Positions 51,739 through 60,726 of a stretch of DNA of 64,000 bases are shown piece by piece. The notes under the pieces are model-generated. The model did not search any database. It saw nothing but the letters and a program-made list of their open reading frames with translations, and was not told where the DNA came from. Every line of letters starts with the position of its first letter. Position 1 is the first letter of the stretch. The stretch is from JAKVBK01 sp022447275 (GTDB lineage: Bacteria; Pseudomonadota; Alphaproteobacteria; Rhodobacterales; Rhodobacteraceae): positions 1,798,001 through 1,862,000 of the forward strand of contig CP138932.1 of the NCBI GenBank assembly GCA_047125605.1, written 5' to 3'. Both the position numbers and the translations under genes were made by a program.

Positions 51739-51909
51739 CTACAAAAATCACGTGACCTCAGTTCAAACACCTTAGCAATCCAAAACTGACTACTGCTGAT
51801 AGCTCTAGCTCTGACTGAGCGTCCTGTAGCCACCCCTGTGCGGTCCATACTTGAGGCCCCTTCGCCACCTTGCTAGCAATCACGTGGGACAGTTTCAGAG
51901 GTAGTATCC

Positions 51910-52395
51910 ATGCGTAAGTTTCTCGCTTCAGTAGCAATCGTTTTCACCCTGTCTGGTACGGCTCATGCTCAGGATTGGGACAAGGGCGTAGCGGCTATGG
52001 AGGCTGGTGATTATGCTACGGCCCTTCAGGAGTGGAGACCTTTGGCTGAGCAAGGGGATGCTGATGCTCAGTACAACTTGGGTGTGATGTACGCCAACGG
52101 TGACGGTGTTCCTATAGATTACAAGGAAGCTGCTAGTTGGTACCGTAGGGCCGCTGAACAGGGGATTGCTAACGCTCAATACAACTCGGGTGTGATGTAC
52201 GAAAATGGTCAGGGTGTTCTCCAAGACAACGTACTGGCTCAAATGTGGTATAACATCAGCAGTGCCAATGGTGAGGGATTCGGAGGCGAGAACAGGAACA
52301 AAAGAGCCAAGATAATGACCGCTGAAGCCGTCGAAAAGGCCCAAGCTATGGCCCGTGAGTGTATGGCTAGCGACTACAAGAACTGCGGTTACTGA
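51910..52395 (+). CDS. Sel1-repeat (TPR-like) exported protein
   Basis: A 161-residue periplasmic protein. The signal peptide ends at GTAHAQ (residue 21). Two Sel1 repeats are visible (GDADAQYNLGVMYANGDGVP and GIANAQYNSGVMYENGQGVL), each with the AQYNxGVMY core, and a C-terminal cysteine pair. Such proteins mediate protein-protein contacts. Codon use is AT-leaning, consistent with acquired DNA. Confidence 0.88.
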   Translation: MRKFLASVAIVFTLSGTAHAQDWDKGVAAMEAGDYATALQEWRPLAEQGDADAQYNLGVMYANGDGVPIDYKEAASWYRRAAEQGIANAQYNSGVMYENGQGVLQDNVLAQMWYNISSANGEGFGGENRNKRAKIMTAEAVEKAQAMARECMASDYKNCGY

Positions 52396-52636
52396 GTATC
52401 CCGTGCGTTTGCATTGGACCGAAGGTTTGTATTGTTCTTAGCTTCTGAATGGGAAATCTATCCTGCGAACATGTTTGAGATGTGGGGTACGTGTTTCTGG
52501 CGTTAGCCAAGCAAAGCAGTGGTTTCTAGCGTGTTCATAGGTAATTCAGAAATTAGATAGTTGTCGGCGTTGATACAATCAAAGTGTTTTAGGCGCCATT
52601 GGCGTTAGATGTACCTGCAAAGAGGATGAGAGTATC

Positions 52637-53317
52637 ATGGAAACTGATACTATTGTGAGGCGTGCTATTGAAAACAGTGCAAACAGAAATGAGCTTTGGA
52701 CCAATATTCTAACCGATCTGCGATGCGCGTCTGTGTGTGAAGTAGGTGTTTGGAAGGGTGAGTTTGCCCAAACACTTTTGGAAAATGTCCGGGGCATCGA
52801 ACAATATACGCTCATTGATCCATGGTGTAATTTACCAAACTGGAACAAACCCGCAAACAGGTCTGACATTGAATTTGAAGATATCCGTCGCGAAGCATTA
52901 GAGCGAGTATCAACTTTCAAAGATACAATTGTAGAAATTCGGGACACTACAAAAAAAGCACGGGCTTCGTTAAAAGATGAATCCATTGATTTCGCGTATA
53001 TTGATGGCGACCATACTTTGAGAGGAATCACGATTGACTTGATATCTATCTTGCCCAAAATTAAAAAAGGTGGGTTTATTGCAGGAGATGATTTCACCAA
53101 GTCTATTTGGCAACACGGCACGAGCTATTCGCCCACGGAAGTGTTCCCCTTTGCAATCTATTTCGCTGAAGCTCATGATCTGTGCATTTATACACTACCT
53201 TACAGCCAATTCCTGATTGTCAACGATGACAAGGGCTTCGACATCAAGGATTATGCAGGATACGCACTACTAACTCCCTCTCAGATATATGCGCCTCCAA
53301 AAAAAAGGGGGGGGTAG
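52637..53317 (+). CDS. Class I SAM-dependent methyltransferase (Methyltransf_24-like)
   Basis: A 226-residue protein. SVCEVGVWKGEFAQTLLEN is the SAM motif (about residue 34), and FAYIDGDHTLRGITIDL with GGFIAGDDF is typical of the Methyltransf_24/TylF-like family that methylates sugars or small molecules. Markedly AT-rich, so probably acquired. Ends 89 bp before IS3 copy B. Confidence 0.82.
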   Translation: METDTIVRRAIENSANRNELWTNILTDLRCASVCEVGVWKGEFAQTLLENVRGIEQYTLIDPWCNLPNWNKPANRSDIEFEDIRREALERVSTFKDTIVEIRDTTKKARASLKDESIDFAYIDGDHTLRGITIDLISILPKIKKGGFIAGDDFTKSIWQHGTSYSPTEVFPFAIYFAEAHDLCIYTLPYSQFLIVNDDKGFDIKDYAGYALLTPSQIYAPPKKRGG

Positions 53318-53440
53318 AAATATGTGTTCAACATACCGTCCATGATTTTTTGGACGCGGCTTAAGACAACACTGCGGCTCAATCGCTGACTAGGGTTGCG
53401 CCGAGGTGATCAGCCCCACATAAGTGGTCCAGTTTGAATG

Positions 53441-54244
53441 TTAGTGCATGATTGGCCTGGGTTCCATCGGGATGATAGTTTCCGGGGCCGGTGGGCGGTA
53501 GCCCAGAGCACTGTGTGGTTGCTTGGTGTTGTAGTGTTTCCGCCATTGTTCGATCAGTATTTGTGCCTCTCGTAAGCTGTAGAAGACCTCCCCGTTCAGC
53601 AGTTCGTCGCTGAAGCGGGCGTTGAAGCTTTCGCAGTATCCGTTCTCCCAAGGTGATCCTGGCTCGATGTACGCGGTCCTGGCGCCGACCGCTGCAATCC
53701 AGTTCCTCACAGCCTCTGCGATGAACGCAGGTCCATTATCTGATCGGATGTAAGCAGGGACACCACGCAGGATGAACAGGTCCGTCAGCGCGTCGATGAC
53801 CTCAGTCGAGTTCAGGTTGCGTTTCACTCGGATCGCCAGGCATTCCCGGCTGTGCTCATCCAGGATGTTCAGAGTTCGGAATGCCTGTCCGTCATCTGTC
53901 CGGTGGTGCACAAAGTCATAGGACCAAACGTGGTTACGATACTCAGGCCGCAACCGGACACATGAGCCGTCGTTCAGCCAGAGCCGCCCTTTCTTCGGCT
54001 GCTTCATTGGCACTTTTAGCCCTTCACGTCGCCACAGGCGTTCGACCCGCTTGTCGTTCACCAACCAACCCGCATCTCTCAGCAAAGCCGCAATCCGACG
54101 ATACCCATATCGACGATATTGGCGCGCCAGCTCGACCATGTCCGAAACCAGGCGGTCTTCGTCCGCACGTCCGACAGGCAACCGTCTCTGCGTAGACCGA
54201 TGCTGACCCAAAACACGGCAAACGCGCCGTTCGGACACCCGCAT
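53441..54244 (-). CDS. IS3 transposase OrfB (DDE domain), copy B
   Basis: A 267-residue DDE transposase domain with WSYDFVHHRTDDG, IRSDNGPAF and GSPWENGYCESFN. Made as an OrfAB fusion through the slippery heptamer at 54295-54301. Confidence 0.94.
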   Translation of the reverse strand: MRVSERRVCRVLGQHRSTQRRLPVGRADEDRLVSDMVELARQYRRYGYRRIAALLRDAGWLVNDKRVERLWRREGLKVPMKQPKKGRLWLNDGSCVRLRPEYRNHVWSYDFVHHRTDDGQAFRTLNILDEHSRECLAIRVKRNLNSTEVIDALTDLFILRGVPAYIRSDNGPAFIAEAVRNWIAAVGARTAYIEPGSPWENGYCESFNARFSDELLNGEVFYSLREAQILIEQWRKHYNTKQPHSALGYRPPAPETIIPMEPRPIMH

Positions 54245-54288
54245 CTCACTGCGAATATGATCGATACAAGCCCGGCGACGTGACGGGC

Positions 54289-54567
54289 TCAGTAGTTTCC
54301 CCGTGCGGCCTCAGACAGGATCAGCTTGTCCAACGTCAGGTCCGACACGGCCCGTCGCAGGCGTTCATTCTCCTTCTGAAGCCGTTTGAGTTCCTTCAGC
54401 TGGTCGGTTCCCATACCGCCATATTGCTTACGCCAGCGATAGAACGTCTGCTCCGTTATCTGCACCTGCCTGATCGCGTCGATCCGCGGCATCCCTTGGC
54501 CGCAAAGCACCTCAACCTGCCTCAGCTTTGTAACAATCTCTTCCGGCTTGTGTCGCTTGGTTCCCAT
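54289..54567 (-). CDS. IS3 transposase OrfA, copy B
   Basis: A 92-residue HTH/leucine-zipper protein identical to OrfA of copy A. Confidence 0.94.
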   Translation of the reverse strand: MGTKRHKPEEIVTKLRQVEVLCGQGMPRIDAIRQVQITEQTFYRWRKQYGGMGTDQLKELKRLQKENERLRRAVSDLTLDKLILSEAARGNY

Positions 54568-54620
54568 CTTTGATCCTCCGTTTCCTAACTATAGGGACGG
54601 ACCACTTCAGTGGGGGAGGA

Positions 54621-54908
54621 TCAGCCCTTCATCTTTTTCATGATGATGCCGATGACCTGCTGAACAACTAGACCGGCAGCGCCGCTGCTAAGCAGATTTA
54701 CGGCCATTGATCCTACATCCATGCCTCCGGCTGCATCACCACCCGCAGCGCCCATGAGGCTGCCCAAAATCTGGCTCCCGCCAACGCCACCGACAGCGCC
54801 GGCAATTATACTGCCGAGATTCCCCATAGTACCGCTGCCTGGCCCAACTTTGCCACCTGCTGTGCCGCCAATTGCACCACCAATAATTTGTGCGATAAGA
54901 TTTTCCAT
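54621..54908 (-). CDS. Glycine-rich small hydrophobic protein, 3' end at the IS border
   Basis: A 95-residue protein of Gly/Ala-rich helices (LIAQIIGGAIGGTAGG ... VVQQVIGIIMKKMKG), probably membrane-associated; similar small proteins occur in many alphaproteobacteria with unknown role. The ATG at 54908 is taken over the upstream one at 54968. The stop codon TGA at 54621-54623 is the terminal trinucleotide of IS3 copy B, so the native C-terminus may have been lost. Confidence 0.7.
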   Translation of the reverse strand: MENLIAQIIGGAIGGTAGGKVGPGSGTMGNLGSIIAGAVGGVGGSQILGSLMGAAGGDAAGGMDVGSMAVNLLSSGAAGLVVQQVIGIIMKKMKG

Positions 54909-55163
54909 ATGTCCCTCATTCAGTTTTCTAGGCCGCTCTTGGCGAGACGGCTGGGGGCATAGGGGCATTGTAAGGACGCCACGTCAATTTATTTGCGCGC
55001 GGACCGGTTGATGGCTGCTGAACGATCAAACGTGTGCTCAAGCCAGAACCCGCGGTGGGTTGACCTCGCCTGATGGCAAGCACCGGCCGGTTGAACAATC
55101 GATCTATCTAGGCAGGTTCCACATCATCTCATGCGGATGGAGAGCATTCTAAAATAGAGCACA

Positions 55164-56225
55164 TTAGTGCGCGATACGGTGCTCATTCCAGCTTAAGACA
55201 ACTTTGCCTGAGCGACCGGACTTCATTTCAGCAAAGCCCTTTTCGAAGTCGGAGACCTCAAATCGATGGGTAATCACACGAGACACATCGAGGCCGTTCT
55301 GAAGCATTGCAATCATTTTGTACCACGTCTCAAACATCTCACGGCCGTAGACGCCCTTGAGTGTGATGGCTTTAAAAACAATGCGGCTCCAATCCACTGG
55401 GGATTGACCGGGGGGAATGCCTAAAAGAGCGATCTTGCCCCCCATGACCAAGGCTTCGACCATTTGATCCAGGGCCGCCTGGCTGCCAGACATTTCCAAG
55501 CCGACGTCAAATCCTTCCCTTAGCCCAAGCTCATTGATGACGTCACTGATGTCTTCACGGGCCACATTGACGGTGCGGACGGTTGGCACAACGTGGTTCG
55601 CCAATGTCAGCCTGTCTGTGTTGATGTCTGTTAGCACCACATTGCGTGCCCCTGCGTGCCGCGCCACGGCTGCGGCCATGATCCCGATGGGGCCAGCGCC
55701 GGTGATCAGTACATCTTCGCCCAGAAGATCAAAGCTGAGCGCTGTATGCACAGCATTGCCCAGCGGGTCGAGGATCGCCCCTATTTCATCAGGGATATCG
55801 TCCGGCAAGGGCACCACATTGAAGGCCGGAAGGCGCAGATATTCGGCGAAAGCCCCTTGCTCGTTTACGCCGATGCCACGGGTGCCCGGATCAAGGTGGA
55901 ACTTCCCTGCACGGGACTGTCGGCTGTCAGCCTCCACCAAATGACCTTCTCCGGAACAGCGCTGGCCGAGGCTCAGGCCCGCCACATTGCGGCCCATATC
56001 AACGATCTCGCCCGCGAACTCATGGCCTGTGATCATGGGAACCGGCACCGTTGCCGCGGCCCATTCATCCCAATTCCATATGTGAATATCTGTCCCGCAG
56101 ATCCCTGTTGTATTGATACGGATCAATACATCATCAGGGCCAATCTCAGGGACCGGGGCGTCGATCTGCCATAGCCCCTGCGTTGGCTTCGTTTTGGCCA
56201 GCGCTTTCATGGTATTGGTGGTCAT
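55164..56225 (-). CDS. tdh: L-threonine 3-dehydrogenase, variant without structural-zinc cysteines
   Basis: A 353-residue NAD-dependent zinc alcohol dehydrogenase that oxidises threonine to 2-amino-3-ketobutyrate. Catalytic zinc ligands are kept (TGICGTDIHIWNWDEW and GHEFAG), and AGPIGIMAAAVARHAG is the NAD fold. The lobe GEGHLVEADSRQSRAGKFHL corresponds to the E. coli Tdh lobe with four zinc-binding cysteines; all four are replaced here. The start overlaps the kbl stop (ATGA), so the two are coupled and form the threonine-to-glycine pathway. Confidence 0.93.
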   Translation of the reverse strand: MTTNTMKALAKTKPTQGLWQIDAPVPEIGPDDVLIRINTTGICGTDIHIWNWDEWAAATVPVPMITGHEFAGEIVDMGRNVAGLSLGQRCSGEGHLVEADSRQSRAGKFHLDPGTRGIGVNEQGAFAEYLRLPAFNVVPLPDDIPDEIGAILDPLGNAVHTALSFDLLGEDVLITGAGPIGIMAAAVARHAGARNVVLTDINTDRLTLANHVVPTVRTVNVAREDISDVINELGLREGFDVGLEMSGSQAALDQMVEALVMGGKIALLGIPPGQSPVDWSRIVFKAITLKGVYGREMFETWYKMIAMLQNGLDVSRVITHRFEVSDFEKGFAEMKSGRSGKVVLSWNEHRIAH

Positions 56226-57409
56226 TGGATCACCCCTAATTCCCGACCTGCTGTTCCAAAAGCATCGAGGGCGCGGTCTAGGTCTGAGATCGTCAATGTC
56301 GCATTCATTTGGGTGCGGATTCGGGCCTGTCCGCGCGGGACGACGGGAAAGAAGAAGCCAGAGACGTAAACACTCAATTCAAAGAGGCGTGCTGCCATGC
56401 TCTGGGCCACCTGCGCTTCGCCCAGCATGACGGGCACAATGGGATGTTCCCCCGGAAGGAGATCAAATCCCAACTGCGTCAGACCCACCCGCCAGTAGGC
56501 TGCATTGGCAAATAACTGTCGGCGCAGATCCTCACCGTTTTCGACAAGAGTGATCGCCTCTAGCCCAGCCGCCACGATCGCGGGCGGCAGAGAATTGGAG
56601 AACAGGTATGGGCGTGCGCGCTGCCGCAACAAATCGACGACAGGCTGTGGTCCAGCGATATAACCGCCGATTGCACCGCCAAGCGCCTTGCCCAAGGTGC
56701 CGGTGAGAATGTCCGCCGTCACGCCAAAATGATCTGGCGTACCCGCACCGTGGGGGCCCATAAATCCTGTTGCATGGCAATCATCTACCATCACAACCGC
56801 ATCATATGTGTCGGCCAAAGCGCGGATGCCAACGAGATCAGCCAAGGTTCCATCCATCGAGAACACGCCATCCGTGGCAATCATGATATGGCGCGCGCCA
56901 TCCGCCTTGGCCGCTTTCAGCTTTGCCTCCAGATCAGCCATGTCGTTGTTGGCGTAGCGGTAGCGTTTGGCTTTGCACAGCCGAATGCCATCGATGATCG
57001 AAGCATGGTTCAAGCTGTCAGAAACAATTGCGTCTTGACGGCCCAATAGAGGCTCAAACAATCCACCATTCGCGTCGAAACATGCAGCAAACAAGATGCT
57101 GTCATCTGTGTCCAGAAAGCTGGCGAGGCGCTGTTCCAGTTGCCGATGACGATCCTGTGTACCGCAGATGAAACGCACACTGGCCATGCCAAACCCTTGG
57201 CTTGCCATCGCTGCCTGCGCAGCGTTTATCAGCGCCGGATGATCGGCAAGCCCAAGGTAATTGTTGGCGCACAGGTTGATAACATCGCGCCCCTGCACTT
57301 GAACATTGGCCGCCTGCGCAGACGTGATCTGACGTTCGCGCTTGTAGAGGCCTTCCCCTTCAATGTCGGTCAGGGTTTTTGAGATATCAGCAAGAAAGGT
57401 GGTAGACAT
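56222..57409 (-). CDS. kbl: Glycine C-acetyltransferase (2-amino-3-ketobutyrate CoA ligase)
   Basis: A 395-residue PLP enzyme that splits 2-amino-3-ketobutyrate with CoA to glycine and acetyl-CoA. CANNYLGLADHP, ATDGVFSMDGTLADL, VMVDDCHATGFMG and the PLP lysine in LTGTLGKALGG are present. The ATG at 57409 follows GGAGATG; an earlier start at 57460 is not needed. Operon with tdh, divergent-free, with the XRE-cupin regulator upstream on the same strand. Confidence 0.96.
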   Translation of the reverse strand: MSTTFLADISKTLTDIEGEGLYKRERQITSAQAANVQVQGRDVINLCANNYLGLADHPALINAAQAAMASQGFGMASVRFICGTQDRHRQLEQRLASFLDTDDSILFAACFDANGGLFEPLLGRQDAIVSDSLNHASIIDGIRLCKAKRYRYANNDMADLEAKLKAAKADGARHIMIATDGVFSMDGTLADLVGIRALADTYDAVVMVDDCHATGFMGPHGAGTPDHFGVTADILTGTLGKALGGAIGGYIAGPQPVVDLLRQRARPYLFSNSLPPAIVAAGLEAITLVENGEDLRRQLFANAAYWRVGLTQLGFDLLPGEHPIVPVMLGEAQVAQSMAARLFELSVYVSGFFFPVVPRGQARIRTQMNATLTISDLDRALDAFGTAGRELGVIQ

Positions 57410-57463
57410 TCGGCATCTCCTCGATGCCAGATATCTCTCATAACGGAAACGATTCCGCAATAT

Positions 57464-57480
57464 GGAATTCCGCTATAGCG
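57464..57480. promoter_or_regulatory. Palindrome pair in the kbl control region
   Basis: GGAATTCC (57464-57471) is followed directly by the 10-bp palindrome CGCTATAGCG (57471-57480). They lie 55-71 bp before kbl and just downstream of the regulator gene, a plausible operator for the XRE protein; not more than a candidate. Confidence 0.45.
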
Positions 57481-57503
57481 AAATTGTATCCGTTAAGGTG
57501 TTC

Positions 57504-58070
57504 CTACGCGGATTTCACAATCAGGAAAACACGGGCGGGACCGTCGATCGCTGTGATCTCGTGCTCCACGTCTACAGCATAGCGTGCCGTATCGCCCACA
57601 GTGACCTCGCATGTAGCGGCACCAGAGGTGACCTGCACGCGCCCTTCGAGCACTGACAGGTGTTCTGTCGCGCCGTGTGAGTGTGGCTGGCTCGTCAATT
57701 TTCCACTTTTTTCAAATGAGATATCGTAAACTTCATGTCCGCCAGCTTCCTCTGGCGGTGACAAAATAGCGATGCGGCAGCCTTGCCCCATATTGTCAAT
57801 GCTCGGAACTTCGGCGGCCCTCAGAACGTCGATCCTGTCGCCGGTGTCGGCGCCATCAAGCAGCCCCGCGAAATCCACATTCAGCGCGCGCGTCAAATTC
57901 CATAGGGTTGCAATGGTTGGGCTGCTTTCGCCGCGTTCAATCTGGCTGACCATCGAGCGGGACACGCCGCTCAGGTTTGAAATCGCGTCGAGGGATAGGC
58001 CCTTGGCCTTACGCGCGCTTTTCAGTCGAGAGGGAAGCGCGTTTAAGATGTCGTCTGAATTTTCCGTCAT
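57504..58070 (-). CDS. XRE-family regulator with C-terminal cupin
   Basis: A 188-residue regulator. The helix-turn-helix is LSLDAISNLSGVSRSMVSQIERGESSPTIATL (about residues 24-56) and the cupin domain contains SQPHSHGATEHLSVLEGRV. Proteins of this type sense small metabolites in the cupin. It is on the same strand and 94 bp upstream of kbl-tdh, so it probably controls threonine degradation. Confidence 0.92.
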   Translation of the reverse strand: MTENSDDILNALPSRLKSARKAKGLSLDAISNLSGVSRSMVSQIERGESSPTIATLWNLTRALNVDFAGLLDGADTGDRIDVLRAAEVPSIDNMGQGCRIAILSPPEEAGGHEVYDISFEKSGKLTSQPHSHGATEHLSVLEGRVQVTSGAATCEVTVGDTARYAVDVEHEITAIDGPARVFLIVKSA

Positions 58071-58362
58071 GGTGGAAAAACTACTGGCATCCCGATGGTT
58101 TGCAAGGACTCAAGACAATAAGGGCGTTGCGATGCAAGATCGTTGACCCAAAGGCCATAGGTCGCAACGCACAGCATGGGGCCTATCCGCCGGGGGCGTT
58201 TGTCGGCTGTCATATGAGGCGGCGCGCGCCCAAGATCGCATTGTCTGGAGATAGTAGATGCTCTGCAAGCGTTGCCCACAACGCCGCCTATAAAACCGCC
58301 CGTAGGCAGGAATTTTGGGGGCGTCAGGCAAAGCCTATGAACTCCGCTGGTGCAGCGCGCGA

Positions 58363-59769
58363 TTAGCTATCCAGAACGCGCACATATCCCGCGAGTCCAG
58401 TTTTTTGGTGCTCAATTACGTGGCAGTGGAAAGCCCAGTCACCCGGATTATCGGCGACGAAGGCAATATCAATCGTTTCCTCACGTTGCAGCAGCACCGT
58501 GTCTGTCCAATAGGGCGGCAGATTGCGTTTGTTCGATCCGATCGGTCGGAAGGCGAGACCATGGAGATGGATCGGGTGATCATTAGGGCTTTCATTGCGC
58601 AAGCGGAGTACAACGCTTTCATTTTTCCGGAACGTTGCAAGCGGTCCGACACCTTCCACTGAATCACCAGCCCAAGGCGTGCGATTGATGGACCAGAAAG
58701 TGTAGGGCAACGACCCACAGACCCCATTGTTCGGCAGATCACCTTCGGGCGACCATCCAAATATGAACTCTTCGCGTTGTGCTTCTGCCAAATTCGGCTC
58801 CCGTACCGGATTAGGAGGGAGCGGCCTGACATCCCTGATTGATCTGGTCAAGGACGGGCCGCGTGCGGAGAAGCGGGCAACTACACGAGGTGTCCCCGGT
58901 GCGTCTGTAAGAAGGGTCACGTTTTGATCCTCACCTTCAGGCAGCAACACTGCGATATCGGCACGTTGTCCCGGCCCCAGGATCAGCGCGTTGTCCTTGC
59001 TGCTCGGCATATCGATCACTTCAGGGAGGGGGTGGCCGTCGAGGGCGAGGACCTTGGCTTGTGCATCCGGTAAAAACAGCTTGTAGACGCGTGTTGTGTC
59101 GGTCGCTGCCACACGCAGTCGGACCAAGCCCCCGGTAGGTGCTTCATAGGAGGGCTCAACATTCCAGTTGGTGGTTATGACTGTTCCGAATGTTCCCGCG
59201 CGCGCTGCGCCGCGGGCCGTCCAAAGGTCAATCCACTCCCCGTTTCCATCCAACCGAAAATCCCTGAGATTCAAGGGAATTTCGGCGTCAAAGCCCGGAT
59301 CTTCGTCTTCTTCAACAATGAGTATGCCGGTCAGCCCCAAGGCCATCTGATCCATTGTCATACAATGGGGGTGGTACCAAAACGTGCCCGCATCCGGAGA
59401 AAAAAGCTCGTAGTCATACGCTTCTCCTTTGGCCAAGGGTATTTGTGTGAGGTAGGGGACACCGTCCATCGCATTGGCGAGGCGCAGCCCATGCCAATGC
59501 ATCGTGGTATAGTCATCTAATGTGTTGGTGACCCGCGCCGTGAAGGGACTACCCCGCCGCATGCGGATAACTGGCGGCGGCGCGTCCGGAAGCGTCGAGA
59601 CGAGCCCTTCGGTCAACTTGCCATCTAAGAATGAGTAACTGGCGTTGCGAATGTCTATCTCGGTTCTTGTGGCTATCGTTTTGGACAGTGTTTGAAGGGG
59701 CAATGCGGCGCCAAGTCCGGTGCCGCCAAGGATGCCGAGCATTGCTCTGCGCGTCAGGGGGATCGGCAT
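58363..59769 (-). CDS. Multicopper oxidase (CueO/FtsP-like), intact
   Basis: A 468-residue periplasmic copper enzyme. The leader MPIPLTRRAMLGILGG is a Tat-type signal. All four copper motifs are present: TMHWHGLRL, WYHPHCMTM, HPIHLHGLAF and HCHVIEHQKTGL (axial position Leu). It may oxidise Cu(I) or phenols. It is a distant paralogue of the broken oxidase at 34179-35478. It stands alone, without copper-resistance neighbours. Confidence 0.92.
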   Translation of the reverse strand: MPIPLTRRAMLGILGGTGLGAALPLQTLSKTIATRTEIDIRNASYSFLDGKLTEGLVSTLPDAPPPVIRMRRGSPFTARVTNTLDDYTTMHWHGLRLANAMDGVPYLTQIPLAKGEAYDYELFSPDAGTFWYHPHCMTMDQMALGLTGILIVEEDEDPGFDAEIPLNLRDFRLDGNGEWIDLWTARGAARAGTFGTVITTNWNVEPSYEAPTGGLVRLRVAATDTTRVYKLFLPDAQAKVLALDGHPLPEVIDMPSSKDNALILGPGQRADIAVLLPEGEDQNVTLLTDAPGTPRVVARFSARGPSLTRSIRDVRPLPPNPVREPNLAEAQREEFIFGWSPEGDLPNNGVCGSLPYTFWSINRTPWAGDSVEGVGPLATFRKNESVVLRLRNESPNDHPIHLHGLAFRPIGSNKRNLPPYWTDTVLLQREETIDIAFVADNPGDWAFHCHVIEHQKTGLAGYVRVLDS

Positions 59770-59949
59770 TTTGAAACCTTCGGCTATGAGGAAATGTATC
59801 GAGCACGTTGGTCTGGCAGGCTGTGTCGCCTATTATCAAGCGGCTTTGCTGGCTTGGTGGAACGGTAACTGCGCCTTACATGCTAGGTCAATTTAATGGG
59901 GTGTCGCACCCGGCAGTGTCTGGCTGCCGAGCGCGGTTTTGTAGACAGG

Positions 59950-60726
59950 CTAAGCTTGGCATTTCGGGCAATGGTACAGCGTGCGGCCGCTGAGCTTGGA
60001 CTTTTCAATCGCGCCTCCGCATGTCGGACAAACGTCGCGCGCAAAGATATTGGTCCGCTCGGTGATTTCTTCGCCGGTCATGTCGACGTTGCCATTGGTG
60101 ATAATTGCGTTTGTTTCGACGCCAATCTGAAGAAGTTGCCGCATCTCATCCCACAGATCGCGAAGGTCATCCGCGTCGATGTCCACACCGCGCGTCATTG
60201 GATCCAATTTCCTCAACCAGAGAATCTCTGCGCGATAAATGTTCCCTATGCCTGAGATCACTTTCTGGTCCATGAGCAGCCGGGCAATCGGTGCGCGGCT
60301 TTTGCGGATTGCGGCGATGGCGCGCTCCGGCTCGGGTGTATCCGATAGCAAATCTGGCCCATAGCGCAGGGTAAAAGCTGGCATTTCCGCTGTTGGCATC
60401 AGCTCGCAGGTGTTTGGCCCAATGATGTCTATGCAATGCGTTGCGCTTTCTAGGCGGATGCGGACAACATCGCGCGGCGGATCGGCGGGCTGCGATTGAC
60501 ATACGAAGTAGCCGCCGAGGCCGAGATGAATATGGAGCGTCTGACCATTGGAGAAGTGGTAGAGCAGATGCTTGCCAACAGCCCCTGTGCCCTCACAAGT
60601 AGCACCGTTTATGACTGCTGCGCCCTCAGCAAAGCGACCTTGTGGGGAAATTGCCGAAATCACATTCCCGCCGATCATATCGGCATGATCGCGCGCCGCC
60701 CGGTGAATTGTATGTCCTTCTGGCAT
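59950..60726 (-). CDS. nei: Endonuclease VIII/formamidopyrimidine-DNA glycosylase family
   Basis: A 258-residue base-excision repair enzyme. MPEGHTIHR gives the catalytic Pro1-Glu2 pair after Met removal. KVISGIGNIYRAEILW is the H2TH region and the C-terminal zinc finger is CPTCGG ... CPKCQA. PEGHTIH rather than PELPEVE points to Nei over MutM. The ATG at 60726 is required for catalysis; the longer frame to 60795 cannot be right. Confidence 0.94.
   Translation of the reverse strand: MPEGHTIHRAARDHADMIGGNVISAISPQGRFAEGAAVINGATCEGTGAVGKHLLYHFSNGQTLHIHLGLGGYFVCQSQPADPPRDVVRIRLESATHCIDIIGPNTCELMPTAEMPAFTLRYGPDLLSDTPEPERAIAAIRKSRAPIARLLMDQKVISGIGNIYRAEILWLRKLDPMTRGVDIDADDLRDLWDEMRQLLQIGVETNAIITNGNVDMTGEEITERTNIFARDVCPTCGGAIEKSKLSGRTLYHCPKCQA

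Larger units (their letters stand above)
53407..54623 (-). mobile_element. IS3-family insertion sequence, copy B
   Basis: 1217 bp, same ends and orientation as copy A at 41062-42278 and differing by few bases. It lies directly against the 3' end of the glycine-rich gene. No target-site duplication is visible. Confidence 0.93.

Noticed and set aside
50261..54623. A complete second island bounded by tRNA-Ser
   Set aside because: No repeat of the tRNA-Ser 3' end and no integrase were found between the tRNA and 55 kb, so only an accessory patch is claimed.
41062..54623. Composite transposon formed by the two IS3 copies
   Set aside because: The enclosed DNA is mostly core genome (efp, ychF, tolC, tRNAs), and IS3 elements do not normally move such units.
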